Below the pieces are notes generated by a model. It saw only the letters and a list, made by a program, of their open reading frames with translations. It did not search any database and was not told the origin of the DNA. 64,000 bases of DNA from Bigelowiella natans CCMP2755 (Eukaryota; Cercozoa; Chlorarachniophyceae), in contig ADNK01002058.1 in NCBI GenBank assembly GCA_000320545.1, forward strand, positions 40,001 to 104,000, given 5' to 3'. Position 1 is the first letter of the stretch; every line of letters starts with the position of its first letter. Shown here one piece after another: positions 34,097 through 46,957 of this stretch. The position numbers and the translations under genes were made by a program.

Positions 34097-36422
34097 GTAG
34101 CAATAGCAGTGTGATGATCCAGATGGAGGAGATGAACGGGTTGTTGATGGACCACTACGTGGATATGGGTTACGGCCACGATGCAAGAGTGCTGTATGAC
34201 GAACTCAAGAGAACATCGTCTATTACACCGACGGTGGTAACGCAAATGTTGACACTTTGCAGGAAGGAAGGTCACTATGCAGAAATGGCGGACGTGCTCA
34301 AAGATTTGGAGCAGACTCCCTGCAAGCCAGACAGCGCCGTATTCTCCGCTCTTGTTGCAGCCCAGATATCTTTAAATAGCCTCGGCGGGGTCATCGAAAC
34401 CCTGCAATGGATGATGCGTGAGAAGGTGAATGCTACGGCATCGATTCTGTCGTCAATTCTGGCCGCGCTAATCAAAGCGAAGGACCAGAAAAAAGAGGCG
34501 GATGAATGCCTCAGAGTGGTGTCCGGGATGATTCGTGACAATTCGTCCAACATCCGCCAGCAATCAGAAAGGGGAAAACTACGCAGTCTCGTGAAGCTAC
34601 TCGCTACACTCGCAATGCGAAGCAAAACGAATGGAACCCTCATTCTGCCATTGTTCCCTGATCTCGACAAGGGCAACATGTTCATCAAACCAAGCATCTA
34701 CCATGTCCTTCTCAAGAACCTTATCGAAAAGCCCTCGGAGATCGAAGCGCGTCTAGAGCTAACAAGGAAGGCGGAGATTCTGCACGAAGTGGCTCTGCAC
34801 GCTTCCAAGGCTTATTCCGCCGCCGTTTGCGAGCCGGAAATTCAAGAAGCGAAGCACAATCTTGCCCGCGCCAAGGAGATCAACCCGGACATCCTCAATA
34901 ACCTGAGTGTCGTTCGTAAATTCCACGCCGACTTACATCAGAAAGGCTTTCTCCAGGATGACATCGAAATCAACGCCATCTTTGCACAGGCCGTTTCCAG
35001 CCTTGGCGACCGCGAAACGTTCCTCAGCGCCATTGACCGGTACAACCTTGCCGACATCAATTATTACGTCTCCCCCCGAAAGCAGAAGACAAAGAGGGGT
35101 TTGGCAAGTGACAATCACGTCGATATCATTTGCCGGATGATCTTTCATCTGTACCTTCACGGCTGCGACTCGAGGGCCTTTGAGTTGTTCAAAGGAGCCA
35201 TTGAACGAGGCATCAAGCTTGACGTGAGGACATTCCGGATCCTAGCGAAAGTCTCAAGGTCAGCTGAGCAGACCAACACGCTTCTTGAGGCTGGAGTGAG
35301 GTGCGGGATATCGAAGAAGCAGATATGCACGCAGCTCTGTATTAGCCACTTGGATGGGGGCAGGTGGGAGGAAGCTTCTCGCTTATTTCAGCAGGTAAGG
35401 AAGAGGCCTTCCAACGACCTTGCGGAGATTGCTTTGCGTGCAGTACGAGACAGGCTCATGGAGAAGAGGGAGGAGGAGGAGGAGGAGGAGGAGGAGGAGA
35501 GACTAGACTCTAATAAAGGAGGACAGGGAACGAAAGCTGCGTTTTCCCAGAAGGAGTTCATCAACCTTTGCATCCTAGTACGTCATTCATTCGATAGCTG
35601 AAAGTAAAGGGTTGTAGAAGAGGAGGAGGAGGAGGAGCCTCGGTCTCCCTCTCGCTCTCTTTCCATTTCCCTTTCCCTTTCGTTCTCCCCCCTCCCACCC
35701 CTGAGTGTAGGTCGTCATCATCATCATCATCATCACCATCATCACCACCATCACATCGCCACCACTCCCTCTTGTCCTTCTACTGCATTAACCCATTTTT
35801 GGCTCCATTCCTCTAATCCTGAACCAGAAACTCTCATTTGAACAATTTTGCTCCTGTCCATTGCTTTACACTTCCATTAGGAATATACGACAAACGTCTT
35901 CGTCGACCTCAGTGACCCTGTAATATCCGCTACGTTTATGGTGCTGATCCAAACGCTGCAGCTGCAGGAGATAGATAAATTGAAGAAGACGTGGCCAGTG
36001 ACTGGCCAAGTGCTCGGAAATATATACAAGCTTCAAGCTGCAAGAGATGCGAATAGCAGTCTCTCCAATGCCCGTTTGGCGGTTACTTTTCTATCGAAAC
36101 ACCACCTTCGCCATTCGTCAAACAGGGTAGGAGCGCCTTTCCCAATTTCCTCGGTTTTACATAGAGATGATGCTTTGATCATTCATTGACACAATGAGCA
36201 CGCGCCATTGATACACTGTTTTGTTAAAATAGGTCTGGAAGATCTCACGTTTATTCAGGCCGTGGGCATTTGGCACTAGGCCTCTACAAGAACTGGTTTT
36301 GCAGAGCAGAAGATCGGACACCACCTTCCAACTACTCGTGGACTCCTTCAGAGACGAATGTAAGCGAGCGGATGAACATCATCAAGATCACCAGCGAAAG
36401 AAGCTGGCCGGCGAGGAAGTTG

Positions 36423-36455
<33 letters not shown>

Positions 36456-37570
36456 TATCGTTATCTTCCTCCCCTTACGCCTTGCCATCATCATCAGCAA
36501 CAACAACATCATCATCATCATCATCATCATCACCATCGCCCTTGAGATCATCACCGTCCTCCTACTCCTCCGGCACCATGCTCGCAGCAGAGACGCAGGG
36601 CTTTGACCCATTCGCCGAGATTATAACGTTTGTTGGCGAGACAACTGGGAGAAGTGGGGCGAGAGGGAGCAGCAAGAAGAGGCCAGGCAGGAGAAGGTTT
36701 CACTTCACGCATGAGCTTAGCTTCATGGGTGAAATGCTTCATCTCCTCCGAAAACGCCCCGGTGTAATGCCAACCGCTCAGTTTTGCAAACTGGTGTTGA
36801 ACCAGGCACTTGCCGCCAAGATGTCCGCCATCCAAGCGCAAGATCTCCACGATTTTGTTGCTCTCGAGGAGGTGGAGGAGGAGGAGGAAGAGGAGGGAGA
36901 GGGAAGGAAAGAGGACAGCAAACAAGCAGCAGTTCCCGACAAAAAGGCTGTTGTCGCACTCCTCGTTGGATGTTGTGAAGCAATCATTCGACTGATGCAG
37001 TGTCGCGCTGTTACACCGGACATCGAAATCTTCGCCTCTTTGATTGCGCTGACATCTTCTTCCTCTTTTTCGCCATCGGCTCCGCGTGGTGAAAGTGCTG
37101 CTGTTACTGATGGTGAGGAGGAGGAGGAATGCCTAGCTTCCGCTGTGATGTTGGACCTTGCGGAAAGAGCAGTGAGTGGAATCGGTTTTGATGGATATGC
37201 ATTCAGGAGCAAAAGCGACTGCAGTCCTGATAGCGCCGTTGATGAGGGCAAAAGTGACAATGGCGATCATTGCGGCTCGGTTAGCGAATTCGATGAGATT
37301 TGGGTGTGCTCGTCGTGCGGGCTGCACAACGCACTGCACTTAGAGGCATGTTCAAGATGCGATGGCGAGGAGAGAGAGCAGAAGCGCCACACCTTCCCTA
37401 GCATACAGGAACACGGCCAACATGGGAAGCGAATGCAAAGAAACTTGTCCCACATTGAAACGATACTGCGGTGCATAGCCGAAAACAAAGGCAGTCAGAA
37501 TCGAGATGCAGATCATTGGAAGACAATCGTCAGCTGTCTTCGTGATTCCTTACCCCGGCAATGGTGCTGA
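33326..37570 (+). CDS. PPR-like organelle RNA-binding protein with RanBP2-type zinc finger
   Basis: Exons 33326..33520, 33712..35577 (acceptor less sure), 35881..36126 and 36305..37570. The first about 45 residues are rich in Arg, Ser and Thr and lack acids: a mitochondrial or plastid transit peptide. Helical pairs of PPR spacing follow (for example MNGLLMDHYVDMGYGHDARV, VVTQMLTLCRKEGHYAEMAD, DSAVFSALVAAQISL), with a serine tract coded by an AGC repeat near 34063. The C-terminal exon has a long serine tract coded by CAT repeats (36420-36535) and a RanBP2 zinc finger, IWVCSSCGLHNALHLEACSRC (37290-37360). PPR proteins bind organelle RNA; RanBP2 fingers also bind single-stranded RNA and occur in plant organelle editing factors. 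The fusion suggests RNA processing. Confidence 0.8.
36420..36536 (+). repeat. CAT-type triplet repeats inside coding sequence
   Basis: Read in frame as TCA codons, giving long serine runs in the C-terminal exon of the PPR/RanBP2 gene. Confidence 0.9.
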
Positions 37571-38430
37571 GGAGTCAAATCGTATGTATCTCGACATGAG
37601 CTTGCTTCTTTGACTCACCTAGACATATGCCTACGGATCGTTGAATCTATTTATTAGCAATGTAGATCGAAGGTATTACAACGTTGAGGCTTTCGGTGGC
37701 AACAACATACAATCATGTGTTCGCTGCAAAATATGAAACGCGCGCTAATATTCCAGCTAGCAGACGCGTAAAATCACTCCCATGGGTACACAGACGCACA
37801 ACGACACTGCCTAGCATAGATGCGTGCACCCAATTAGCCAAGTGATGTATGTCCTGGCAGCAAGGCGGTTATACGGTGTTGTATGATCGAAGGGATTTGC
37901 ACATGTGCGCTGGTCTAAGTAGTGCTAGGGACGATAATAATTTGGCCTGCTAGCCGATATCCTGCTGCTGCAATACTATGCTGCTGAACTTAAATCGACT
38001 TATGGCACTGTACAGTCTTTAGCGGTATGCTCGTACGTGCAGTAAGTCAAAGACCACGGCGCATAGCGTAAATAATCGCTAGCACTAGAGCAATAATGAC
38101 GCAGCTTATCAAAACCATACAATTTTTTTACGTGCAATGCATTGATCAGCGCCTTTCTCTATGTCCTACGCTTCGAGCAAGGGTGCTGTCGTACGTGATC
38201 TTGCAGCCGTTTCTCCATGCACGACAATCAATTTGATTCATTCTATCGTTACATGGCTCCAGGTATGAGGTTTCATTTCGACATCGACACGCCATCCTTT
38301 GCCTTCAGCGCAAAGAAAACGTTTGTGCCTGGCAATTAAACGGGGAAATAAAGAGTAGTTAGAGGCCGATAAGGGATGGCTTGCACGCATGACTGATGCT
38401 TGGGTTTAAAATAAGAAAGTAAGGCCGCCC
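37571..38430. other. Convergent 3' spacer
   Basis: Between stops of the PPR gene (+) and the transporter (-). No gene. CTAGCAG, TGCACATGTGCG (about 37900), CTGCTAGC and similar words are common; no microsatellite. Confidence 0.5.
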
Positions 38431-39588
38431 CTATTTGTTCGACTCGAGAATGAAAAAGGAAGAAGCACCGAGGACAACTGCAGACGTGAGAGCGAGTGAA
38501 TGGGAGATTGACGTAGCTTCTGCAAGCATTCCTAACCCGATTGGACCTACGAGAAACGCCAAATCCCCAGCCTGCGAATATGGATGATGCATTTAAGGAA
38601 ATTCGATGATAATTTTGCAGAGCTTGTAGTAGTATGTATGTATGTATGTATGTATGTATGCAGTGACTAAATACATACATTCAACGGAGAGGAACGATGT
38701 GTTGTCATGTGTCTTTTCTCAAATAACACGTAGCCAACAAACAAAACTGCCAACAGCTGCTACCTGTCTTGTAAGGGACAAGACCGAACCCTTCTGCGAT
38801 TCCGGGGCTAATTGATTGTATAATAACGATGATCAATGGTGACTGGTGATAACGACGATGATGGTGCTCAGACCCAAGCGCCGCTCAACGGAAGCTAAGT
38901 AGCCCGCTCCCCCCCCCCGCCCTCTTCATTCACTCTTATCATCGTGGTGATCGCCATGTTTGATATAATCATGGGATGTGCTACTTACACCTGCTATTAC
39001 TACTCCTCCTACTATTTATTACCCAGATCTACTGTGAAAGCAGTCAAGCCTGGGGTGAGCAGCGAGTTCCCTACCCCCCATAGAACCACTGCAGCAAGAA
39101 ATGGCGCATAAGACTCCACCATTGCCATGGCCCCCGCACCACCAGCCTTGAGTAGAAAAGAGCATGAGCAAGAGTCGAAACGGACAGAAATTCAGCGACT
39201 TTAGTAACACTCAGCAGGACACACACGTATACCGCGGGAGGCGGGGGTGGAATGAGAAGAGATAAAACCAAAAGAAATGCAATTTCAAATGTATTTTCGT
39301 GTTAGTGCACGGGATTAGGGTTTGGTAGTTTCTTGGCCTTACGATGCATAGAGCTGAGGGAACAACGATAGCTTTCCGACCGAACTTATCAGCAGCCCAT
39401 CCTCCCAGCGGCGTGGCTATAAATCCCAACGCGCTTACGCCGCTAAAGAGGGCCCCAATCTGTCCCTGTATATATATATCATACATATTCAATCCTTGTC
39501 TACTAAGCCACGCCGTGGAAGAAACACGTCGCTAGAAATTGCGGGGTCAATCAGCCAGATGAACGACGTAGCGATGTGTTGTGTTGTG

Positions 39589-39621
<33 letters not shown>

Positions 39622-40638
39622 TTGTACCGCTGTCGCGCCCCATATCTCGGCCGCATGCAAGGGAAGAACAGTCAACATGCTCGCATATCCTAACGACGAG
39701 CATACAAGCAGAGTGAGCGGCATTGAATAGATGACGTCTCTTGTCGAGGAGGAGGTCACAAAACTCGAAGAATTATGACCTAGATAAAGCGAGAAGTTGA
39801 CGCTGGTCGCTGCCGCAAGGCTCGGAGAGGCACGGAGCATACTGATCCACGAGTTGTTATTCGAGGACGACGATGACGACGACGATGATGATGATGATGA
39901 TGATGATGACGGAGACGAGGAGGAAGAAGATGAGGACGATGAAGGGTCAGTATCCGAAGCTGAGGATGATGAGGGCAGGGAGGAGGTGTTATTGCTCAAA
40001 CTAGCATTGACGTGACTGCTACTTTTGAGTTTCAGAGTTTCCTTGAGCATTGAGTAGCCGACGCAGCAGGAGGCTGCCGCGATTGCGGAGGAAAAAAAAG
40101 CCATGCGCACACCGAACAGCTCGGTCAATATCCTACAGTACAGAGCATCAGACACCAGTCGCATACGTAATGAGATTTATACTGATTATGATGTTTCTTA
40201 GTAAGGTGCCGTTTGCCACCACCAGGGATCACAGCATACATAGGAAAAATAGCCTCTTTACAAACGAGAAGTACCCGCCAAGCATGGGACCACCAACAAA
40301 GGCTGCTGTGACAGCGGTTTGCTGTAAGCCCATGAGCTGTGCTCGGTGAGAAGGAACATTGGCGGTCAGATCTGCCATGTAAGCCTGCAATTGATTCGTT
40401 GTAAGCTTCAAGAAGAACAACTACAACAACGACAAGACGATGATGACGAAAAGGAAGTACTAGCCGTTTCTATCATCTGGTCATGAATTCATGGAGCAAT
40501 TATGTTGTCCAGCAATTACTTGTGAGCCAGCTGTAGCAGCGGAGGTCCCCAAACCCATCAGTAGGCGGAAGGGAAGCATTGTCATGAAGGTCGTTGCAAG
40601 GCCTGTGCCGACACTGGAGGCAGCCATTATTAGTGTAC

Positions 40639-40685
<47 letters not shown>

Positions 40686-41266
40686 TTGAACAGGTGACCC
40701 CATTTGTTTTAAGAGACAGAATCGTACATCTGTTTTAACTACCTGTGACCATGAGAGGCTTGCGGCCATATTTATCAGCAGCTTGACCCAGGGCTTGATT
40801 GACTAATATTCTCGTGATGGAAGGTGATGACAGAATCAGCCCAACCCCCGTCGCACCCATCCCGAGTTCCGCTGCAAATGACGGCAGCACAGGGATGACA
40901 AAGCCGAAACCAGAATTGACGATGAATTGAGATGTCACTAGGACTGTGACGGACTGCAACACAAATAAACACAGATTCATCAACATTCGTGACTTTAAAC
41001 TAATAAGATTGATGTCCCAGAATATGGAGAGTTCTAACAAATTCGCATGATACCCGCCATGGTATCTTTCCTTCCGTCTTTTCCTCTTTGTTTGGTTGGA
41101 CAGAATGGAATCGAGGGCGGAACGATATCAGCGTTTCCGAGGCGTTCGGAGGAGGTCTTCTCCGTCGCCCTCCTCCTCTTCGTTGCCGCAAGCCATTGTT
41201 CAGGGACGCTGGCAAGAGAGAAGCACTTCGGTGGCAAGTGGCGACCCGCTGCACAGCCGTGAGCAT
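38431..41266 (-). CDS. Major facilitator superfamily transporter
   Basis: Exons 41054..41266, 40743..40953, 40520..40638, 40266..40384, 39780..40132, 39628..39689, 39343..39465, 39075..39146, 38764..38807 and 38431..38571. A short exon between 39075 and 38807 is still missing (phase 0 to 1). The MFS loop motif A appears twice, QAADKYGRKPLMV after helix 2 and WAADKFGRKAIVV after helix 8, and about twelve apolar segments can be traced, ending with FLVGPIGLGMLAEATS. The N-terminus (41266 start) is about 70 residues rich in Arg and Ser with no acids at first, so an organelle transit peptide is likely. A long serine tract from a GAC/GAT repeat lies in the central loop. It resembles tetracycline-resistance-like exporters; substrate unknown. 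Confidence 0.85.
40640..40683. repeat. (GA)n microsatellite at a splice acceptor
   Basis: On the coding (minus) strand a CT run ends directly in CAG at the acceptor of transporter exon 40520..40638. Confidence 0.95.
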
Positions 41267-41730
41267 CCCTTCTTCAAAAGGGGACCAGAGGGGGGGGGGG
41301 TACGACGTCGCCTGCTGCTCTGCTCTGAAATTGGATTATGGTGGATCCGTTGTATTTAGGAAGAAAATACAGCGAATAATATCCTAAATATTTCTTTTCT
41401 ACGTCGTACCCTCTAGCTGCTTCGAGTTTGCCGCTCCGCAGAGACATATCAGTAGAAGCTCAGATATTGTCACGTGTATCTGCATGCCAACGGCAGAGCC
41501 ACAGCGGCGGGGGTTTCCAGCGTCGGCCCCCACTGGAACCTGTGAATTCTCTCAGAATGCCCTTTATTTACACGAAAAAGACAAGCACAAGAAAGCCGGG
41601 AATGATAGTCGCAGGAGTAGAATTGAGGCTGTTTTTGTCAAAATAATCGGAAAACAAACCGGCGTGGTTTGCCCGTGGAGAATCAGGACAGCCAAGCTAC
41701 AATTCGGGACCCCTCTCCCATTCGACAACG
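41267..41730. other. Divergent 5' spacer
   Basis: Upstream DNA of the transporter (-) and a small basic protein (+). No exon supported. TACGACGTCG (about 41302) and ACGTCGTAC (about 41400) are mirror-like words near the two ends. Confidence 0.35.
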
Positions 41731-42385
41731 ATGGCGTCTTCGGTGAGGAAGATTTGCGGGAAGGTCGTTAAAGGAATCAAGCCGCAGTATCTTACAGCGT
41801 TTCACCAAGAGTTTGTTGACACCTTTCTCAAGCCGAGGAGGGGGAAAAATGGTGTATGGTTTCGACCAGTGCTAGGTGCCATGCAAGTTGCCGCGCTCAG
41901 AAAGGTGCTAATATTTGCTTCATATGCTGTACATTACCTCAATGAAGTACTAACATTTTTTAATTGAACAGGAGACTCTTATGGAACATGGAGTATGGCC
42001 ATACGAAAAAGAGAGACGTCCTCAACAGTTGCGTGTGAAGTTTAAGGTGCACCTCATTTATGGGATTACCGTTGTAGATTTTGACGGAACAATTTCTTTA
42101 TCTCAGGGTCGAAGGCATGAATTAGGAAAAGAAGAGAGACAAGCGATGATAGAAGAGAATCTGAAGGATATGGATGAGAAAATAGCCGCACATAAGAAGG
42201 TAAGGCTTCAACAAATCAGTTTCATTACCCCACCCCGTGTCTTACAACCCCCACTAATTTTGAAGGAGTTACGTGATGCACGACCGAAGATGGACACGAT
42301 GTACAATGCAATGAAATTGTTCGAAATAGAACCTGCCCTTCTTGAAAAGGAAAAGGGAGGGAAGAAGAAAAAAAACAAGAAATAA
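41731..42385 (+). CDS. Small basic protein, possible mitochondrial ribosomal subunit
   Basis: Exons 41731..41904, 41972..42046, 42107..42199 and 42266..42385; all junctions are phase 0 with good donors, giving about 153 residues. The sequence is basic, with GVWFRPVLGAMQVAALRK, GVWPYEKERRP, a charged helix and a lysine-only end (GGKKKKNKK). I do not recognise it with certainty. The W-x-P followed by a short R/K-rich helix resembles the mL59/mL64 group of mitoribosomal proteins, which is only a suggestion. An AATAAA polyadenylation-type signal is at about 42423. Confidence 0.75.
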
Positions 42386-43086
42386 CATGAATCTGTTCTG
42401 AACTTCATCATCTGTAGCCATTAAATAAAAAGCCTTATTTGAGTACACAAATGTATTAAGCTTGAAATGAGCACCGAGTATTGCATAGATAACTTATATC
42501 GGAGCATCAGCTGGGAATACGCAGTCGATCACGAAGCATTCTTGCTACGCTCGCATAAGAACATGCTACTGTCTACTATACGCTACACTAGTAGTACGAA
42601 CGCGATGATGCATCATGCTGCAATTGATTGATTTCAATTATTCACATGCAGCGTGTGGCAGCAAATGTGCATGAACAGCATTCAACATGTCATTGCGATT
42701 TGGTGACTTAAGATTTGGAACGTTCATCTCGCGCGTATTATTAGCGTACGTAGCCATAGCGGTTGCAATTGGATCGCTGCTACTAGACATGGAAAATTTC
42801 GTCATCATTACATGCTAGCGCAGCCAGCCATCACTAGATTGTGTTACAACTCATGCAGATCTCATCTCGAATCGTGTCGCACTATTGTATGCTGTATGGC
42901 ATCGATCAGCTATCGATGAGTAAATTATAATAGACACAGTAATAGCATATATAGTATATATATGATATTACATGTCTATAATAAGTATCCCCGAGCTATA
43001 CTTATAACAGACACAGTAATAGCATATATAGTATATATATGATATTACATGTCTATAATAATTTGGTTGCATGTTATCATCATCGG
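42386..43086. other. Convergent 3' spacer
   Basis: Between the stops of the small basic protein (+) and the helicase (-). No gene. Contains CATGC, ACATGCAGCG and GCTAGCGC words (about 42645 and 42810) and a 52-bp direct duplication at its right end. Confidence 0.5.
42932..43060. repeat. Two direct copies of a 52-bp AT-rich unit
   Basis: Copies at 42932..42983 and 43009..43060 are identical by eye, separated by 25 bp. Each starts AGACACAGTAATAG, contains a TATATA-rich self-complementary core and ends ATGTCTATAATA. It lies 27 bp beyond the helicase stop codon, so it is in the 3' UTR or terminator region of that gene. Confidence 0.9.
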
Positions 43087-44881
43087 TCATGAAAACAGCA
43101 TTTGCATGTCTTCCAAGGTTAGCTTTTGAGCCGCAGCACTGCTCCCAGACTGCTGTTTCCGCTGAGCATCTGTAACAACTGCCTCGAATAGCTTGCGTTT
43201 GCGGTCCTGGAGAGCCTCGACGCGGTCTTCTATGGTGCCATGACATAGCAACTTGTGTACGAATACCGGCTTCTTCTGCCCCACTCGGAAAACACGGTCG
43301 CACACCTGAGCTTCCATCGCAGGGTTCCAATGAATATCAAGAAGGATGAGATGGTTGCCTCCGATCAGATTTAAACCCACGCCACCGGCACCTGTCAGAA
43401 ATACATAGAATTCAGACGCAACATGCAGCATTGATGTCAAGTAACATGCGATAGAAGATTATTTCTCTCTCCCTCTTTCTTTTTCCTTCTCTCTCTTTGT
43501 GTGTGTGTGTGTGTGATTGTGTGCGGCCCAAAGTCTTTCTCGACGAACCCATCGATAGTAGCATGAGCTCTGCACCAGCAGGATTCTTGTTAAAGTCAGA
43601 GATGATGTCTTTGCGGTGGTTGGGAGGCACTGTTCCGTCGATGATGACATATCGCCATCCCTGTCATTATATATAACACATTCTGAAAATACAATTCGTT
43701 GCCTCTCCCCCCCCCCTTTTTCCTTTCTCCTCTTTCATTAACAAGATTGTTACTGATGTCTATGCCAAAGAACGTTATATGCAAAACCTCTCTTTGCAGA
43801 TGAATCTCGAGTATCTTGAGCAGCGACGTCCATTGGCTCACAATCACGACCTGCAAGGTTGAACGAGGTCACACCACGGCATGACGACAAGATACAGCAT
43901 GCCAAAATATATCATTCATACAGCAGCTTGCATCATTTTGCTATTCTATTGCTGCTCCCTTATGCGGCGAAAAGCGTAGCTGTTTAATTTTTAGTGATCA
44001 CCACGCACCAGCTATATTTCGTCAGAATTCTCACACGTATTATCATACCTTATCGCCGGGCCTAGTTGTTCTCACATCTGTGAGCAGCTGGAGTGTGTAT
44101 GCGAGCTTGCTGCTCACCCATGACCTATCAGCAAGTACCCTTGCCTGTACACAGTAGCCGATGATGATGATGGTGAGATGATGTGATGATGATGAGTGAA
44201 TACCTGTGGATGGGGGTTTAAATAACGAGCTACATCTTCTTCATTCTGCTGCTGCTCCTTCTTGATGCTGCGGTTGTCGCTATTATTGCTGCTTTTTCCA
44301 GCGCCCTCATTGATATTCCGGTGATTATCTTCATTATCACTACCATCTTCCTTCCCGTGCATTGTTTTATCATCCTCTTCCTTGCTACTACTTTTCTGAC
44401 TCGCCTTCATCGTAGCAGTCGATGATGGCTTCGGTCCTTCATCGTGCCCCTGTTGATCGTCGTTTCTTGTCACCCTTCCTTGCTCGCCGCGTTCTTTGCT
44501 GATTTTCAACTCCGCCAGGGCCGAGGCGACGGATGCAGAATCGATTTCCTCCCGTAAAAGCGCTGGGTGGCAGCACGCCTGTCGCATGCGTAGCAGCGAG
44601 CACAGAAAACTAGCATAAGAAACCCCATCACCGCCATCATCACCGTGATCATCGCCGAACGAGCCACTCATGCCTCCTCCTCCGCCATTGTTGTTACGGC
44701 GACGCTGCACGATGTAGCGCCGGAAGAGCGCGCGTGATCGATTGTTGAGAGTGTCGTGTATGGCCTTCTCGATAAGGGTGAGATTGAGTCTGTGCAGGGT
44801 GAACGTGCGGGGAGGTAGCCGTACTAATGGCTTTCCATCAGTTCCATTCATACGCCTAAAAGAAACAGAAAGAGAGAGGGG

Positions 44882-44925
<44 letters not shown>

Positions 44926-45764
44926 AGCATGGAAATAGCAACGTGATAGCATGAGACGAGATAGGGTGATGATAACACAACGACAGCATGCTAACAAACA
45001 AGAAAAATCTGGATGACATCTCCTCCTCCTCCTCCTCCCGGCTTGCAGGGCGAAAATGTCATAAGCGCTCTCGCCGATCAATGCTGCATTCAGCTCGACG
45101 AATGGAAAGATAATAAAAAGACACGCAGTTATTAGCAGCTGAGGGAGGGAATGACTACGAGTCGCACTTTGTTCGACGAATCATCACGCCCCGGAGGAGA
45201 TTGCTAGCCCTCTGCGTGGAGTTCCTGACGCAGGAGTCCCAAACTTGCGAGTTATTGAACGGCGTGTACTGCAGAAACCGCATCAGGGAAAAGAGTTCTC
45301 CCATCTCATTTTGCAATGGGGTTCCTGTGACAGCCCACCGCGCCCTTGCTGACAAGGCACACACTGCACGTGCACGCCGACTCACAGGATTTTTGATCAT
45401 GTGCGCTTCATCCAAAACGACCCTGTCCCACATTACTTGCAGCAAAGGTGAAGGGGGGGGGGAACTTCCTTCTGCGTCATCATCGTTGTCTTCTCCTCCT
45501 CCTTGCTTGCTCTTGGAAGAGGAAGATGATGGGGGGTGGGGGAAAGGCCCCATGACGTCGCGTACAAGTGTCTCGTATGTCGTAAGGACGATATCTCGTC
45601 GAGATAGCTCCTTGGCGTCCTTGGTCCGTTGAGCGCCTATTCTCCGTTCGATTGACCAGAATGTGACAGCAAAGCAGCATCAGGGATATTATGGTACACC
45701 ACAACACAGCATTTAGCATGAACAGCAGATTTAACGATTTTATTCCTCGGCCTTCTCTTCCTTC

Positions 45765-45857
<93 letters not shown>

Positions 45858-46912
45858 TCCATGTTCGCTTTTTTTATCGACGTCTACTCAGAAGGCTGCT
45901 ACCGTAGTACACGTAAGTGTCAAGGAGCTTCAAGGAGCATCTAGTTGTAATCTCCTCTTGCCATTGATGAATTAGAATCGCTGGACACACAACAATCGTT
46001 GGACCGCGGAGACCTGTAACAGGAACAACAGAGTCATCACTCACCATGCTTCCACAACATGTGCTGAGTGCGCGTAACTATGGAAAAATTTGGATATCAA
46101 AGCACTGACAATTGCTATCGTTTACAATGATCTGTTTGCCTCTGCTCCGTCAATCACGTAAGTGACAGCGACCGCACACTTCCCTTCTACAACTGTAAAT
46201 CCCCCCCCCCCCCCCCCCCCCAAATTCCCCCCTTCTTCAATGTTTCTCCTACTTTTCAGATCAGCCTGATATCGTTCCATGAGTCTTATATTGAGCTCCT
46301 CTTCTTTTCCCTCATACCCTTCGGCGACATCGCGGATCCAATCATGCCGCTCGTGCATTGATTGGTTATACTGCCGATAGAAGTTTGTCAGCCGTGAATG
46401 GAGCTCCGCCACCCTCGCTTCCCGTGTTGGTAGCGACGCTATGTGAGCGGCGTTTCGACGCATTCGAGCGACGATCAAGGAGATCATCATCATTGTCTTT
46501 CCCAAGCCCATCTCGTCAGCCTGTAGTAGTAGTGGATGTTGTTGATGATGATGATAATGATGATGACGACGATAATGATGCTCGAGATGGAGAGAAGACA
46601 CGTACCAAGACGCCGCCCGTTGGTGTTTGGTTCTCACGCCATAACATCCAAGCGAGAGCTTGTCTTTGGTGAGGGAGCAGCGACACCTAGAATGGAAATA
46701 GAGAGGGGAGGACGGAATAGAGAGGCGTGTGTGTATATGAGAGAGAGAGAGAGGCGAGTGAGAAGAATGGGGCGAATTTGATTAACTGATTGAAAAATGG
46801 GGAAGGGAGATGGGAGCAAATCACAGCTTACGGTTGAAACTGCATACTGGCTAGGCATGTTGCGAATTTGTCTTTTGCCACTGCTTCCGTGCATAAACAA
46901 TGATATCATCTC

Positions 46913-46957
<45 letters not shown>

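Noticed and set aside
42932-43060. Possible CRISPR array
   Set aside because: Only two copies, AT-rich, in a eukaryotic spacer, with no further repeats or cas genes.
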